Part shown: positions 36,252-49,153 of the stretch, piece after piece
Layout: each line of letters opens with the position of its first letter
Numbering within the stretch: position 1 is the stretch's first letter
Source: Arthrobotrys musiformis
Lineage: Eukaryota > Ascomycota > Orbiliomycetes > Orbiliales > Orbiliaceae
NCBI GenBank assembly: GCA_036971715.1
Contig: JAVHJL010000006.1
Location: forward strand, 3,162,001 to 3,226,000
Reading direction: 5' to 3'
Length of the DNA: 64,000 nt
Program-made: the position numbers and the translations under genes
Notes under the pieces: model-generated
The model's input: only the letters and a program-made list of their open reading frames with translations
Told to the model about the DNA's origin: nothing
Databases searched by the model: none

Positions 36252-36283
<32 letters not shown>

Positions 36284-38192
36284 GCAGGGCAAAAGAGCTA
36301 ACGTAAGCCCTGTCAATCATGACAACATTTTGAGAGAAAACCAATGCAGTAGCCTAAAAGGCGGGCACAAGAGAACTGTGTAGGGGAAACTTAAACTGGT
36401 TTTTTCCTTGGCGAGGCGTTGGGAATGGACAGCTCTGGTTTGATGGACTGGATATGCGAAGTCCCCATTTCGTGCATGGGGGTAATGGATCCCTCTCTCG
36501 ATTCGCAGCTTCATGGAGGAATGAATGGAATTGATTTGCGGGAGTTCGGCCGGCCGTCTCGAGATAAGACAGAGCCAACGGAAACGAAGCCGAATTCCGG
36601 TCCTGAGTTATGGGATGACCAGTCCACCATGAAGGCGAGTTCCAAGTCCTGATTCTTTGACAATTTTATATCTTCAAACGGAGATAGCGAATGGAGAAAG
36701 TTGTCATGTGTGCTCTCTGTGGACGCCTTTGACACGACGATGCTGCAAGCCTACTGCGTTCAGACGCACCGAGGAGTTCTTCATAAATGCCTCTTTTGCT
36801 TTTGTTCTTGCAAGCGAAGTGAATGCGGATGGCAATCACTGCCGACGAGCTGAAGTGTCGTTCGATTGATAGATGGTTATGGTGCCGACGGCCGGCAAGC
36901 GTCCCAGGTGAGTGACCTCGAGAGCGGTTTTACCCGCACAAGTTCGCTTGAATTTGGCAAAGGAAAGAAAAAGGTTAAAAGGAGTGGGTATGTATTGTAT
37001 TTGTATGGATTGAATCCGTCCTAACTGTTTTGTCTTCTAGGCTGCATTTGCGAATCGAGTCAACAGTTTCTGATTCCTTTAAAAGTATCCAATATTCTAG
37101 GCGAAATTCTTCACGGTCTCTTCAATTCTCGGTATATTTGAAGATATCGAATCGTTCATGTTTCCACCCTTTTGGCTCTTTTTTCCAAAAATACATTTTG
37201 CCCTAGAATGTTCTGAAATGGGCTATTGTTCCAAAGGCAGCGTTCCCGTTGGATGACGTATCGCGCGTCAAGCTGGGCGACCCAAGGTTCACCCCTGGCT
37301 TATGTCCATTCAAGCCATGCAAACAACCGGAACGGGGTCCTTTCTTCACAGAGCTGAAGCAACCAATCAGCGTGGACAACTGGCAGAGTGGGCAGGTCTT
37401 TGAGTGCGCTAGCTAGCGAGGTGTGGGAGGTCCGTTTTGACGTCTCTCTCTTGTCGCCACTCGTCTCGCCGGGGTGGGTTTGAAACTTGGAAGCAGGTTT
37501 AAAGGCTTGTTCTTGCCCAGTTTACATAAGTTCGACCTTGATCTTCTGACAATATATTACCGCTTGATATTCTTCTTCTGATCTGTGCCTTTTTTATATA
37601 TTTTGTTTTATATCTATTTATTTTAATTCATTTTTTGGTTTTGGTGTTTTTCTTGGCCATATTTTAGAGGCCTCTGATCTCCCCGCGACATCGCTCCGAA
37701 CAATCTGCAATTTACAAGGGACCTCTCTCAGTTCACACTCATTAGCTTTGACCCTTAATATAACAGCCTCAACCACAACCTCAACCTCAACCTCATTCTT
37801 ATATCATCGCACCGCTCCACTCTACCCACTTCATCCTTCTTCGGCACTACGTTCCGGCGTCTATAATTTAGCGATTGCGTCTGTTGCTACAATTAACTAA
37901 TAGGGGGGGAGCTTTGCCTGGCAGGAATCTACTCAATTTACGCCTGTTTGCGCTGGAATCTCGCCCATATTGTGCACACGCTTCCATAGATACCACATTC
38001 CCTGAAAACTCGCCTTCCTTCTCTCTCTTTCTCCCTTTCTATTTCTCTTCCTGCTCTATCTTCACAAGTTAAATCTTCCAACGTGGCTCTGGAATCATGC
38101 ACTCAACCCCACGACTAGCACTCAATTAGCTCCTGTAGATCTTATCCCCTCCTTTTTTTTTGGTTCCTAATTCGCTTCGCTCACGCGACACA
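35465..38192. other. 2.7 kb intergenic region upstream of the OSCA/CSC1-type gene
   Basis: The first part is T/C-rich (likely JHDM1 3' UTR) and the last ~500 bp, before 38193, is pyrimidine-rich leader. A 30-nt poly-A tract lies at 36252-36281. No convincing coding region is seen; frames at 36419-36652 and 36657-36869 have no recognisable features. Confidence 0.55.
36252..36281. repeat. Poly-A tract, 30 nt
   Basis: An uninterrupted run of A. It is either a simple homopolymer or the tail scar of an old retroposed sequence; no element body or target duplication was recognised next to it. Confidence 0.85.
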
Positions 38193-41100
38193 ATGTCGTC
38201 CGCCACAGCATCCACAACGGCGACGGTTTCGGCTTCATTGCCCACGTCGACGGATGTGGTTGAAGAAATAATTAGCACAATTGGTAGCCAGACTACCAGG
38301 CTATCAAATGGGGTGCTTACTACAATAGCAAGAGTTACTACAATTGTTCCGACATCAATCTCAACATCATTACCCATACCGACCACCACAGCCAGCACAA
38401 ACGGCACAGGTTCCGGCCTCGGGTTTGGATTGGAAAATGACCCTCAATCGAAACAGGCCGAGAAGTTCGTCGGCATTAGTGTGCAAGCCTTGCTTGCTAC
38501 TATGTCCGGTGCCTTCGCCCTGTTCGTAATCCAAACAGCTATATTTCTAGTAATTCGACGTCGGCTGGCACGTATCTACGAACCTCGAACGTATATGGTC
38601 CCCGAACGGAAAAAGACAGTGGCACCCCCCAAGGGCTGGTTCTCATGGATCCCGGCCATGCTTACGACTAGAGATCCAGAATACATTTCGAAATCAGGAT
38701 TAGATGCCTTTTGCTTCTTGAGGTTTCTGAGAATGATGTTGAAGATTTGTGTTCTGCAAGCGGTGCTTATTATGCCCATTATGCTGCCGTTGAATGCTAC
38801 GGGTGGGATGGATAAAGATCCTGATGTTCCCGTTCAAGGGTTGGACAAACTGAGTTGGGGGAACATTTCACGACAAAAAGCGGAACGACGAACGGCGGCG
38901 CTGCTGATGGCGATTTACGCTATCGGCGTTGTGCTTTATGTGACTTACGATGAGATGAGAGGGTTCGTGAGGTTACGGCAGGCGTATTTGACGTCGCCGC
39001 AGCATCGGTTGAGGGCGAGCGCTACGACGGTTTTAGTCACCAGTATCCCGAAGAAATGGATGACGTACGATGAAATGATCAACCTTTACGATATTCTCCC
39101 CGGCGGATTGAAGAACGTCTGGTTGAATCGGGATTACTCTGAATTGGTGGAGAAGATTGAGCTACGAGAGTGGTTGGCGAAAAAATTAGAGGAAGCGGAA
39201 ACGAACCTGATAAAAATGTGTGTGAAGAAGCATTTCAAAAAAATTAAGAAGGAGAAAGGGAAAAAGGCGGCAAAGGCAGCGGTCGAAGATGGGTTGGAGA
39301 TGGTTGAAGGTTTGACGAAGGGTACGCCTGATGGCTGGGGGTTTCAGGGACATAGGCATAGCCATGCGCCTAGTGATCCATTTCAAACGCCTATGATCCC
39401 GCAGACGATTCCGGAGGACGAGGCGCTGCAACATGATGGAAAGAAACGTGATCAAGAAACGCAAAGGGACTCTGGGGAGGCAGGAGATGTTTGCCCTAAG
39501 GAGGACGGAGACCACGGAATGGATCCGACGGACTTTGAATATCGAGAAGATCCGCCAGAGGCCGAGTGGAGGAAATATATCAGACCGAAGGATAGAGAGA
39601 CGATGAGAGTCCCCGTGGCGAGCTGGATGCCCTCCCTACCGCTTGTTGGGAGGAAGGTTGATGTTATCTATTATTGCCGGCAGCAACTCGCGATCCTCAA
39701 CGAAGTTATCCCCAAGGAACAGGCTACGCCCGAAAAGTTCCCGCTCATGAATAGTGCATTTTTGCAGTTTCAGAGCCAGATCGCGGCACATATGGCTTGC
39801 CAGGCAACAAACCACCATGTTCCACTGAGAATGGCGCCGAGGTACCTGGAAGTCGCACCCACTGATGTGATCTGGGAGAATCTCCATATGAGGTGGTGGG
39901 ATAGGTATTTGAGATACGGTGCCTCTAATGCTGCCGTTGCTGGGTTGATATTGGCTTGGTCCGTGCCCATGGTGTTTGTGGCATCGCTATCTCAGATTTC
40001 CCACTTGGCCAATTTGGTTCCTTGGTTGGCTTTCTTGCAGGACGCCCCGAAGTGGCTATTATCTGTCATCCAGGGTCTCCTTCCACCCCTTTTGCTTTCC
40101 CTTTTGACAGCTGTTCTGCTCCCGCTGTTGTTGCAGACGCTAGGGAAATACTCGGGTCTGCCAACGAGGACGGCTGCGGATCGGACTGTTCAGAATTGGT
40201 ACTTTGCCTTTCTCTTCATCACGGTCTTCTTCGTCGTCAGTGTTTCATCAGCCCTTTTTGGAACGATTAAAGACTTTATCCGCGATCCCGTTTCGATCCC
40301 GACCAAGCTCGCGGCCACTCTGCCTCGTGCTTCCAACTTTTTCTTTTCGTATCTTCTCGTCCAGGCTCTCGGTATCAGCGGCGGTGCTCTTCTTCAAATC
40401 GCCCCACTGTTTCTTTACTACATCATTGGCCCAGTGTTCAATCGGACTCCTCGCGCGAAGTGGAGTCAGGCAAAAGATCTTAAATTCGTTACATGGGGAA
40501 CTTTCTTCCCCTTGTACACCAACTTTGGCGTCATATCTATTACCTACTCCGTCATCGCACCGCTGTCGCTATTCTTCGCAAGCATGGTGTTCGGTCTCTT
40601 CTGGCTCGTCTATCGCTACAACCTACTTTATGTCATGGACTATCAGGTCGACAGCGGTGGCCTATACTTCCCAAAGGCTATCAACCATCTTTACATGGGT
40701 CTCTACATTATGGAAATCTGCATGACTGGTCTTTTTCTTCTAGTCAGAGATGAGCATGATGAGATCTACTGTCTACCACATGCGATTATCATGCTTGTGA
40801 TGTTCTTTTTAACGATTATATTCCAAAGGGTTATGTACACGAACTTTGCGCCGTTGCTGGAGTACCTCCCCATCACACTTGAGGACGATGCCGATGCATC
40901 CGACAAAGAGTTTGCGAGGAAGTATGAAGAGCGTAGACGGTTGTTGCAAGAAGACCCCGAAGGCGCGAATCAGGCTGCTATTGAGAAGATTGATGAGGCG
41001 CATGCTCAGGGGGACGAATTTGAGCCATCTACTCATCTGGCGAAGAAAATGGGAAGTGAGAAGGAGAAAGAAGTTTTGGAAGGGGTAGAAAGCAAACCCG

Positions 41101-41942
41101 AGCCTTTGAAGGAAGAGACAGTGGAGGAGAGGGCCTTGAGGAAGGAGAAGAAGCGGGAGGCAAAAAGGGAAAAAAGGCTCGCTGAAGGAAAACCGGAAGA
41201 AGATGAAGATAGCGAGTCAAGTGATTCCAGCGAGGGCGATATGGATACTGATGATGAGGCGCACCTAAAGCGGCCTGGTACGTCACACTCGAAGGCCTCG
41301 ACTAAAGCGTCGAAGAAGGCCAAGTTAGGTGCTATCACGAACGCTTTAGGCATCAACAAGATCGCGGCAATCGGTGGTATCCCTGCCAAAGCGCTCAAGA
41401 AGATCCCGGGTCTCCAAATGGAGCTCGTACACCGTCTTAACGAACTTCGAGAGGCCGAAGACCGCCAAGATACTCATGAATCCGAAGCCATGAAAAAGAA
41501 ACGACGCCTCGAAATAGCGCGCTTAGTACGACAAATCCGCCAAGACGACTATTCAGACTACAGAGACGTCAACGACCTGCGAAAGCATATCCTGGAGGCA
41601 GCGATGCCACCCGCGAAGCCACACTACGATGACGAGGAACAACAACGAATGGAGTCCAAAACCCGAAGGCTATTTGCGCACATCGATGATGACCTCGGTG
41701 ATTTGACGTACGAGCAGCGAGAAGCGCTGATGGAGCAGGCATATAAACACCCTTGTCTTGTTGCAAGACAGCCCGCGGTTTGGATTCCTACGGATGTTCT
41801 GGGGATCAGCACTAATGAGATTAAGAATACGCCGCCAGAGGTATGGATCAGTAACGAGAATGCCTACTTGAAGTTTAGGACGAAAGTAGTGTTCGAGGGC
41901 AATCCGCCAGATTTCGGGCACAGGGATTTGATTGATTTATAG
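38193..41942 (+). CDS. OSCA/TMEM63/CSC1-family membrane protein (DUF221, RSN1-type)
   Basis: A 1249-aa intronless gene for a predicted mechanosensitive or osmosensitive cation channel of the CSC1/RSN1/PHM7 family. After a Ser/Thr-rich, presumably extracellular head (residues 1-85), the first membrane helix is ISVQALLATMSGAFALFVIQ. Two more helices and a ~320-residue cytosolic loop follow, then a multi-helix core (e.g. FAFLFITVFFVVSVSSALFG; LGISGGALLQIAPLFLYYII). Eleven helices can be counted. The tail is long, charged and Lys/Glu-rich, ending with a PHM7_ext-like segment (HPCLVARQPAVWIPTDVLG). An upstream TTG opens the same frame, but the first ATG is used. It is longer than typical yeast homologues because of the loop and the tail. 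Confidence 0.9.
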   Translation: MSSATASTTATVSASLPTSTDVVEEIISTIGSQTTRLSNGVLTTIARVTTIVPTSISTSLPIPTTTASTNGTGSGLGFGLENDPQSKQAEKFVGISVQALLATMSGAFALFVIQTAIFLVIRRRLARIYEPRTYMVPERKKTVAPPKGWFSWIPAMLTTRDPEYISKSGLDAFCFLRFLRMMLKICVLQAVLIMPIMLPLNATGGMDKDPDVPVQGLDKLSWGNISRQKAERRTAALLMAIYAIGVVLYVTYDEMRGFVRLRQAYLTSPQHRLRASATTVLVTSIPKKWMTYDEMINLYDILPGGLKNVWLNRDYSELVEKIELREWLAKKLEEAETNLIKMCVKKHFKKIKKEKGKKAAKAAVEDGLEMVEGLTKGTPDGWGFQGHRHSHAPSDPFQTPMIPQTIPEDEALQHDGKKRDQETQRDSGEAGDVCPKEDGDHGMDPTDFEYREDPPEAEWRKYIRPKDRETMRVPVASWMPSLPLVGRKVDVIYYCRQQLAILNEVIPKEQATPEKFPLMNSAFLQFQSQIAAHMACQATNHHVPLRMAPRYLEVAPTDVIWENLHMRWWDRYLRYGASNAAVAGLILAWSVPMVFVASLSQISHLANLVPWLAFLQDAPKWLLSVIQGLLPPLLLSLLTAVLLPLLLQTLGKYSGLPTRTAADRTVQNWYFAFLFITVFFVVSVSSALFGTIKDFIRDPVSIPTKLAATLPRASNFFFSYLLVQALGISGGALLQIAPLFLYYIIGPVFNRTPRAKWSQAKDLKFVTWGTFFPLYTNFGVISITYSVIAPLSLFFASMVFGLFWLVYRYNLLYVMDYQVDSGGLYFPKAINHLYMGLYIMEICMTGLFLLVRDEHDEIYCLPHAIIMLVMFFLTIIFQRVMYTNFAPLLEYLPITLEDDADASDKEFARKYEERRRLLQEDPEGANQAAIEKIDEAHAQGDEFEPSTHLAKKMGSEKEKEVLEGVESKPEPLKEETVEERALRKEKKREAKREKRLAEGKPEEDEDSESSDSSEGDMDTDDEAHLKRPGTSHSKASTKASKKAKLGAITNALGINKIAAIGGIPAKALKKIPGLQMELVHRLNELREAEDRQDTHESEAMKKKRRLEIARLVRQIRQDDYSDYRDVNDLRKHILEAAMPPAKPHYDDEEQQRMESKTRRLFAHIDDDLGDLTYEQREALMEQAYKHPCLVARQPAVWIPTDVLGISTNEIKNTPPEVWISNENAYLKFRTKVVFEGNPPDFGHRDLIDL

Positions 41943-44900
41943 AAAGGGACGAGACATTCTTTTTCCCCTTTCTTTCCTCAACCCTACCTCTCCTTCTCCG
42001 TCTCCTTCTTAGCCTTTTTCTTGTTTCCCTTGTTTCTGTTTAAGAACTGCGAATGTGCTGTTTTGCGTTATACCCACTTTTTCTCTTTCGGCTGCCAACA
42101 AGCCAACTGAGTGTTTTTGTTGCAATTTTTTATAAAACAGAGTTGTTCCGTCACAAAGACCGTGGAATTCAGTCGACTATATCACATACGACTGCCCTGT
42201 CTCCGTTTTAGATCATAGCATTTTTAGCGAGCATTAGCTTTGCGCTTTATTCTTAGTCATTTTTTCACCGAAAATCTTTTGGATACAATATGACCTTTTT
42301 AATTTTTCGTTTCGCCTGATATATTGTCCCTTTGGCTTTTTGTGTTTCTCGAGGTAGTTATAGGGGATAGAGAGACCACGACTTTCGAACGTTTAAAGGT
42401 TGTCCAATTTGGCATATATACGCACATACAAGAGGGATATAGGGGGGATTATACATGTAAATACTGGGGGAAGCTAGAGTAGAGTGGTAGTGGCACAGGT
42501 GAAAAGAAATGGGGCCGGCCTCCAAATTTCCACAAAAGACTATATCGATATACGTATATACTACAACAAGTTGAGCTCATAGAATGGGGAAAACACCGAC
42601 GGGCGCCTAGGCTCAACCCCCACGGCATTGGTTAAGTCATTGAACATTCCTAATTAGATTGGTTGTGCAATATATTAATATAAAATGCTTTGTAGCCGAA
42701 TTAGCATGCGGAGGTAGAGGGGTCCTCGGTCACCTAGGACCTCAATTTCCGATCGAAGCTTCGAAGATACAGCAGGCCGCAAGAGACTCCTAAGCCTAAC
42801 CTTTTTTTTTCGTAAATCGGATCTCATGATCATGAGCCATGACCAGCCACGCCTGGGACTACCTATATGGCATGAATTTATGAATGTGTCGGATTGCGTA
42901 TATTTCATTTTATTAGCTAGTGACTAGATGGGGCCGTGCTATCTTAAAGAGGCGCCTCGACTGTATATGCGTTATAGATGCATCAATGTCTGGCCGCCGC
43001 ATAAGTGGTCTGATGTGATAGTTGCGACTCCGATTGTAAACGTCAGTCTCGATACTGTGTAAAAGTCTACGGACCATGCAGGATTCAATCGCAACAAAAA
43101 TCGGATGATTAGGTTGGGGTTTAATTCCGCGACATAGGACGGCGGTGGACTTACATGTATATCGCGATGGTATAACTTCGAGTCGGTTAAGTCCATGGAT
43201 GCATGTACGGACTTGTGATACCATGTCAAATGGCTTTCAGGCTAGATAAAGCCTAGCCTCGAATACAGATAAAGCCACCAGACTGCAGTAGATATCTTTG
43301 CATGTATACATATGCGCCTTGCAGTTATCCCTCATCCGGCGGTCGTAAGCTGGCTTGATATAATGTGCGAGATTCCAGCTTATCCCGTAAGCCATGCGAC
43401 TACTAGCTACGAGGCAAGAGCATGCATCTTCATCAATTCAGTGCAGCTTCCTACATTTGTGAAGCAAGCCGCACAATAAAATATACTTCCATGAAAGGAT
43501 AATATCAAATAATATCAAAATCCACGTTCCCTTAAATAGCAACTCGAAAAATAGATAGCTCGGCTAGTGCGGAGTCCATTTCAGAGAGCGAGACTAGATG
43601 CATACGAAACGAGCTTAGGAAGTCAGTTCGGTAAAGTCTTCCAGTTGACCAAGTAGTTGCAAGTTACACAACGGCGCAACTGGCCATGGTCTCGTACCCA
43701 AACGTCACAAAGAGATATACCTGGCGCAACTGCTCTTCGGGATCATTGGCAGCACCCGGTGCCCATGGCGTCCGTAGCTGTTGTAGCTAAAATGGTCAAG
43801 ATTAATATATCTGCTACATGCGCCTCGCCACCACCCCCTGCATGTCAATGTGGTCCGTTAACCGACTTATTATTGTCTTCGTGGCTAGCTTGACCTTCAG
43901 ATCCTTTTGACAGAAAGCCTTCAGATCATCTTCCCACAGACGTCGATATGTACACACATATTTTTCGTAGGTCAGATATCAATATATCGATTAATACTGT
44001 AGATCCTAACCATGTTAGAGTTTTTACAAGGTTGAGCCTTTTTTTTTTCTTCCTGCATGGAATCAAAAAAGAAAGACGAAATTGGATAGTACAAGATCCG
44101 AACGGCCAATAGCAGAGATCCTATAGCGTTCGACGGCGGACTTATATCATACGGCATCTTTATTTGAGATTGCACTTGAACAAAATGGTTGCCTGGATGC
44201 AATGTTGATCCCATCCCGCCCTCTATCGATATACATCTGTACATCTGTACATCGCTACAACATGTCAGTTCCTAGGACATAAGTAGAACGTGGAAGGTTG
44301 GGGTCTCGAGGCGTGAGCTAAAGCAGAAAATAACACGAACAATGCTCATCTCGTCGGACCAATGTCGCCGAAGAAGGAAACCTTTGGTGCTTATCGATCC
44401 CATGTACACCTCCACGTTTTGTAAGCTAGTGCCAGAATAGGACTCGTTCATTTCTATATGTACGTATGTCTGTACGTATGTTCTCTGTATGTATGTCTGC
44501 ATGAACTGCATGCTGCATGCTGCAGCTCTCAGTACTTAAGTTCCAACCAAAAAAAGAGGTCTAGTCTGGATTTTTAAGCGAAGATATCTTGAACGCCATA
44601 TAGGAAAAAAAGGTACTTTGAGGACTTTGAACAGAACGGGCGGGTCCCGCGGGGCTTGCCAATAGTAAACAGATGGCGGGAGGAGTCTGATGTGCATATT
44701 AGTATGAATTGCTGGCTGGGGAGACTTTGCCTAGTGGTGTTACATAAGTGGAGTTGGGGTATGGTGTGGAGAAAGAGTCGAATCTGAGGCACATAGAAGT
44801 CGTGGACCCACTTTTGGTCGGTTTCCAAAATAGGAGGCGGGATTGGTCCTATATATACCAAAGTGCCGCTGCACCATAGAGTTTTTCTCCCTAGCATAGG

Positions 44901-47900
44901 AAGAGGGGAGTCAAGGCATTTGACACAAGTTAGGAAATAATAGTGTAACTTTGATATACCGATAGAGAAGATCTGGCCCTTCTATGTTTTGTCCATTGAA
45001 ACATAAAACATTTTTAGCTAAAACGAAAATATATGTACCACTAGCGGCATCGCGACAACTCTAGGAGAAACCTGGTTTCCCCCATTGGCCTGATAAACCC
45101 ACAGGTCTCAGATAATTCCCCTATCAACTTTGGAAGTGCAGATGTGCATGTACATGTACATACATACGTATATACATATACAGTTGATTCATCTCTATCT
45201 TCTAATTTTAATATCCGAGCCCCCGAAGCCATGCCAACGTGCGACGTCTGCTTTGGGAGCCCTTTTGAGATAACGTTAGAACGAAAGGACCCTTGAAAGT
45301 GAAACCGAGAGCTCACATGCCCTTGCTCGCTCGCTTCCAAATCGCTACCATCCGCGGGTGTGTGATGTGTTTTTAATTAAGCTATTGAGCTTGTGGAGTT
45401 CGTAGTGAGACAAGTTTGTGAATACGTCGTTTCTCAACGAAAGTATCAGGTGATGAGAGTGGTCTGAACACCAACGTTTTTATTTTTATTTTTATTATTT
45501 TTATTTTTCTCGTCAAAATACGCATACCTTGCATGCCTGCTTCGTTGTGAATGGTTGGGGCCAAATTCTGCTTTGATTTTTTGATGCAACAAAATTGGCC
45601 CCTGGACCTTCACCCGCTTCCCCAGTGTGTGCGGCTTAAAGGTGAAAAAGTGCAGACTGTTCCCTGTTCAAACTCGGGCGACTGCGGGCAGGATCATCCT
45701 GCAAAATCTCCGCTGCAAGGGGAGGGGTAGGGGCCCTTGCCACACGAGGCGCGGGTGTTCCTGGGACTGTAAGTAATATTCACGGGGATATATCGATAGT
45801 TGAGGAACGTTTAGGTACTTAAAGGCTTAAGAACGAATTAATTAATTCCTTAGAAGCACTCTTTAGCCTCAGATATGGTGGTATAGAACACTAATAGAGG
45901 CTTGTTAGAGTCATTGAAAACATCCGACGAAAATATGCTGTCCGGATTGATCCGGACATTGGATATGCAATTGTCAGGTCCGGTCTATCCAGTTTTGGAG
46001 TCCCGATGGTGGGTTTTGGCACAGGGCGAAGAAAATTGTTCTCGTGTCGAGCCAAAGCTCCGCGCTGGGGCGGCGACATATATCAAACCTATTATCGTTA
46101 TTGAGAAAGGGGAAACCTGTACGGTTGGTCACGGTTTCTGAGCCGAGACTTTGCACCTGCATATCCTGTTTTTTCTCTACTCTTTGTACGCAATTGTCCA
46201 TGTTGAAGACTAGGGTATCGAATTATTTTTATTTCATTTTATTTCCCTGCATGGGATATGAAACATATCTGGAAAACCGTTCATATCGATAGAACACGCA
46301 TGTTGGATTATTTCTATAATCAACTCGAAAAGATGTCTTTGCTCTTAGCATAATATTCCGTTTAAAAACGGGGAACTAAGACCCTAAATTTTCTTTGCAA
46401 TTGACGATGACAGAGCCGCAGCCATGGCTGTTAAACTGAGAGATCTGGCGGAATTTAAGCTTATTGAATGATGGTTTTTCCAAAGGCAACCGCACTCCAT
46501 ACGTGGGTCTCTGTTTTCTGGCGCGATAATTTTCTTTTTCAGAACCCACTGAGCTCCGAGTCTTCGAACGCCATCGTGCGAGCAAAACGCTGGGCTCACA
46601 TCAGGCCCTCTTGTTCTGGTTCTTGTAAAGCCGCACTTTCACGCCGGACTTCGGGATGGCTGGCTGCCAACGAACCGTTTTATTTTTTCAATATTGATAC
46701 AAATTATTTCTCAGGAAAAAACTGAGCCCGAGCGTTTCGAGCCTAGGCTATCCGTCGATCAGACGTCTGATGCATCGTGCTATGTACGATTCAGCTGCGA
46801 GTAAGGACATTAGGGGACAGAGACTCCGAGATATAACGCTATTTCCTCCGACGCTTCTGTAGATCCTTGAACTTTGGGAACGGCTTGGGCTACCGAAACC
46901 TAGTGAGATTATCATTGAAGAAACAAGCAAGTTCGCGTTCTCAAAGTTAGTCAAAATCCACCTCCACCGGGGCACCTGGAACTACACACTTCGACCCAAG
47001 ACAAAGCCCAGAGCCGTCTCGTATGTTATCCCTGAATTTAAAATACACCATGCTTTTTTTTCGGCTGTACTAAACCGAACCAACCGGCGTCGAAACGACT
47101 GTCACCATTGGGTATTTCACTGCAGCGCTGTCGTCCTTCGGCCAAACCCCATGACCTGTGACGAGTTTTCCCGCTGTCGACGAACGATGCATGCATTGCA
47201 TTGCTTTGGAGTTATGCTGTTTCTCCACCATCTAGCTCGCTTTTCTCTCCATCGATATGAAGTACGGGATGCTGGTGATGCTAATGTCTGAGCGCAACCG
47301 ACTATATGATTCCTGGCCTAATGCCAAGCGAACGAGACTACTGGCGCGGCTACACTAGACATACATAGACTTGTAGACTGATTTTATCGGGCTTTCTGAG
47401 AATACACTAATTAGGAAAGTGGAGCTAGTAGGTGTAAGGTTATGGCTAAGTCCGTGACGCAGAGTGATAGAGAGTGCCGCTTGCTAGTGCTCAAAGCTCG
47501 GTTGCAAGCGTACACTTGCCCTTCTGAGATGCAGGTGCCGACAACAGTATAAAAAAAACTTGTAGCAAAACAAAGCTGCTCTCTTATGCTTTCCCCTCTT
47601 TTTCATCTGAGATTCGTGAAAGGGTTATTTTAGGCATTCCCTGACAGTCCAAGTTTCTTTTATTTTTGGACTCCTTGGCCTCAACTTAATGTACGGTTTT
47701 CTTTGTATTTTCAACGCAACAAAGATAAGAAGATATTCGGTGTCTCTGCTCTACATCGGATGAAAAGACTCTAAAGATCAAAATAGTTCTAAAGATGCGA
47801 ATAGTTAGAGCTAAAGTACGTCCGATTTAAGCAATACGTCTTTAAATGGCGCGCGACCATGCGGAACCCGCCATCCCCAAAATCTCCTCTAGAGTCTAGA

Positions 47901-48298
47901 TCCGATAGGTGGCTGCGGATTCTACGCTAGTCACCATGGACAATGCAGGCTGCGGCTGAGAGTCCAATCGTTTTTGAGGACACTCTTAATGATGGATCGA
48001 ACTGCAATAGTTTGGAAATATTTGTTCTGAAGGGGGCACCTTTAAAAGCCCACTTAGCCCCATATCAAAGTGGGAATATCTCACGATGGATTTTTCAGAA
48101 CCTGGATCTGTCCAACTCTCTTATGATTCTGGTGCGATAAAAGGTTGAAAAGGTGGTTGAAAGGCTCAAACGTGCAAACGGTCAATGCAACAAAGAGGTG
48201 GTGTTACACAGGCCCAAATATACTACAAAAACAACACTTTCCCTGACGACTGATCCCTGCCTGCCCTAATAATCCTTTTTCGACTTTTACCGGACGAG
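41943..48298. other. Gene-poor 6.4 kb stretch
   Basis: No supported gene. It contains several TGTA/TACA-type simple repeats (about 44458-44500 and 45140-45180), a TTTTTA tract (about 45477-45508) and scattered TAGGTAC words. Minus-strand frames of 75-107 codons (42675-45564, 45891-46975) show no domain pattern and overlap one another in different frames. Confidence 0.55.
45477..45508. repeat. (TTTTTA)n AT-rich microsatellite
   Basis: Tandem TTTTTA units with one shortened copy. Confidence 0.8.
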
Positions 48299-49153
48299 AT
48301 GCTGCTACCTACCTGGAACGCCCTCGTTACGACCGGTTCCTCCTTGGTACTGGGAGTTGCTCTCCTCATTCCACACACAAATGCCCAAGCACCGACAGCA
48401 GTAGTCAACGTTGTATTCGATCAGGGCTATAGAGACGGCAGCCAATGTGTGCAGTCAGCCCTTTGGTACAATGGTGAATTAGGCGGCGGAGGAGACAATC
48501 CAGACTCCGAAGGCCTCGGCGTGGCGCTCGGATGCGGTCGATACGCCAAAAACGAATGCTATTGCAACTCAAAAGCTTCTGCAACCGCTACAAATTTTCT
48601 GTCAAGTTTCGTCAAAAGTTGTCAGACAACATCGGCCGCCGACATTTCGAGCGCAATAAGCATCTACCGAAATTATTGTACCCAAGTGGAGGCTGCACGA
48701 GCACAACAGACAACAATGACTACTAGTAAAATTCTTTCAAGCAGAGGTAACGGTCCGTCGGAGTGGCTTTCCTATTTACTTAAAAATAAACCCCAAGTGG
48801 CTCTATTACTCAACGAGATAGTCCACACGAGGCCATTTTAATCTAACGTATACGAGAAGGAGAAGTTATGGGAAAAGATTGCTAACAAGAGTCTCGTAGA
48901 ACCATCTCCAGGCCAAACATCGCCAGATATGTCACACACGACCTATACAGGTGTACCAGATAACGCCGACCCAGATACCGTATACTCGGATTCGGGGCTC
49001 TCGCAAGCAGCCAAAATTGCTTTGGGGCTGGGACTGGGACTCGGCTTGACCGTCCTCTTGTTCTTAGCCGGTATCTTTTTCTGCTTATGGAAACGGGGGA
49101 GAAGAGACTCGACGGCGACGATAGGGGTGGTAGAGCACACACCAAAGCAATGA
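48299..49153 (+). CDS. Single-pass cell-surface protein with a six-cysteine ectodomain
   Basis: Exons 48299-48746 and 48900-49153 encode 233 aa. The 153-nt phase-1 intron has a GCTAAC branch point at 48881 and restores the frame exactly. Residues 1-30 form a signal peptide ending near NAQA. The ectodomain holds six cysteines in the order SQCVQ, LGCGRY, NECYCNS (two), KSCQTT and YRNYCTQ. This spacing, with a following xxYxxYC, recurs in many fungal extracellular proteins resembling CFEM/WSC-like surface modules, although it is not a canonical CFEM. A linker leads to one membrane helix (IALGLGLGLGLTVLLFLAG) and a short basic cytosolic tail (WKRGRRDS). The topology suggests a wall-facing sensor or anchor; ligand and pathway are unknown. 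Confidence 0.75.

Noticed and set aside
36252..36281. Poly-A as evidence of a LINE/SINE insertion
   Set aside because: No element body, promoter boxes or target-site duplication recognised next to it; a homopolymer is sufficient.
38160..38192. Upstream TTG as start of the OSCA/CSC1-type gene
   Set aside because: Only ten extra residues before a good ATG; no targeting-like pattern to support a non-AUG start.
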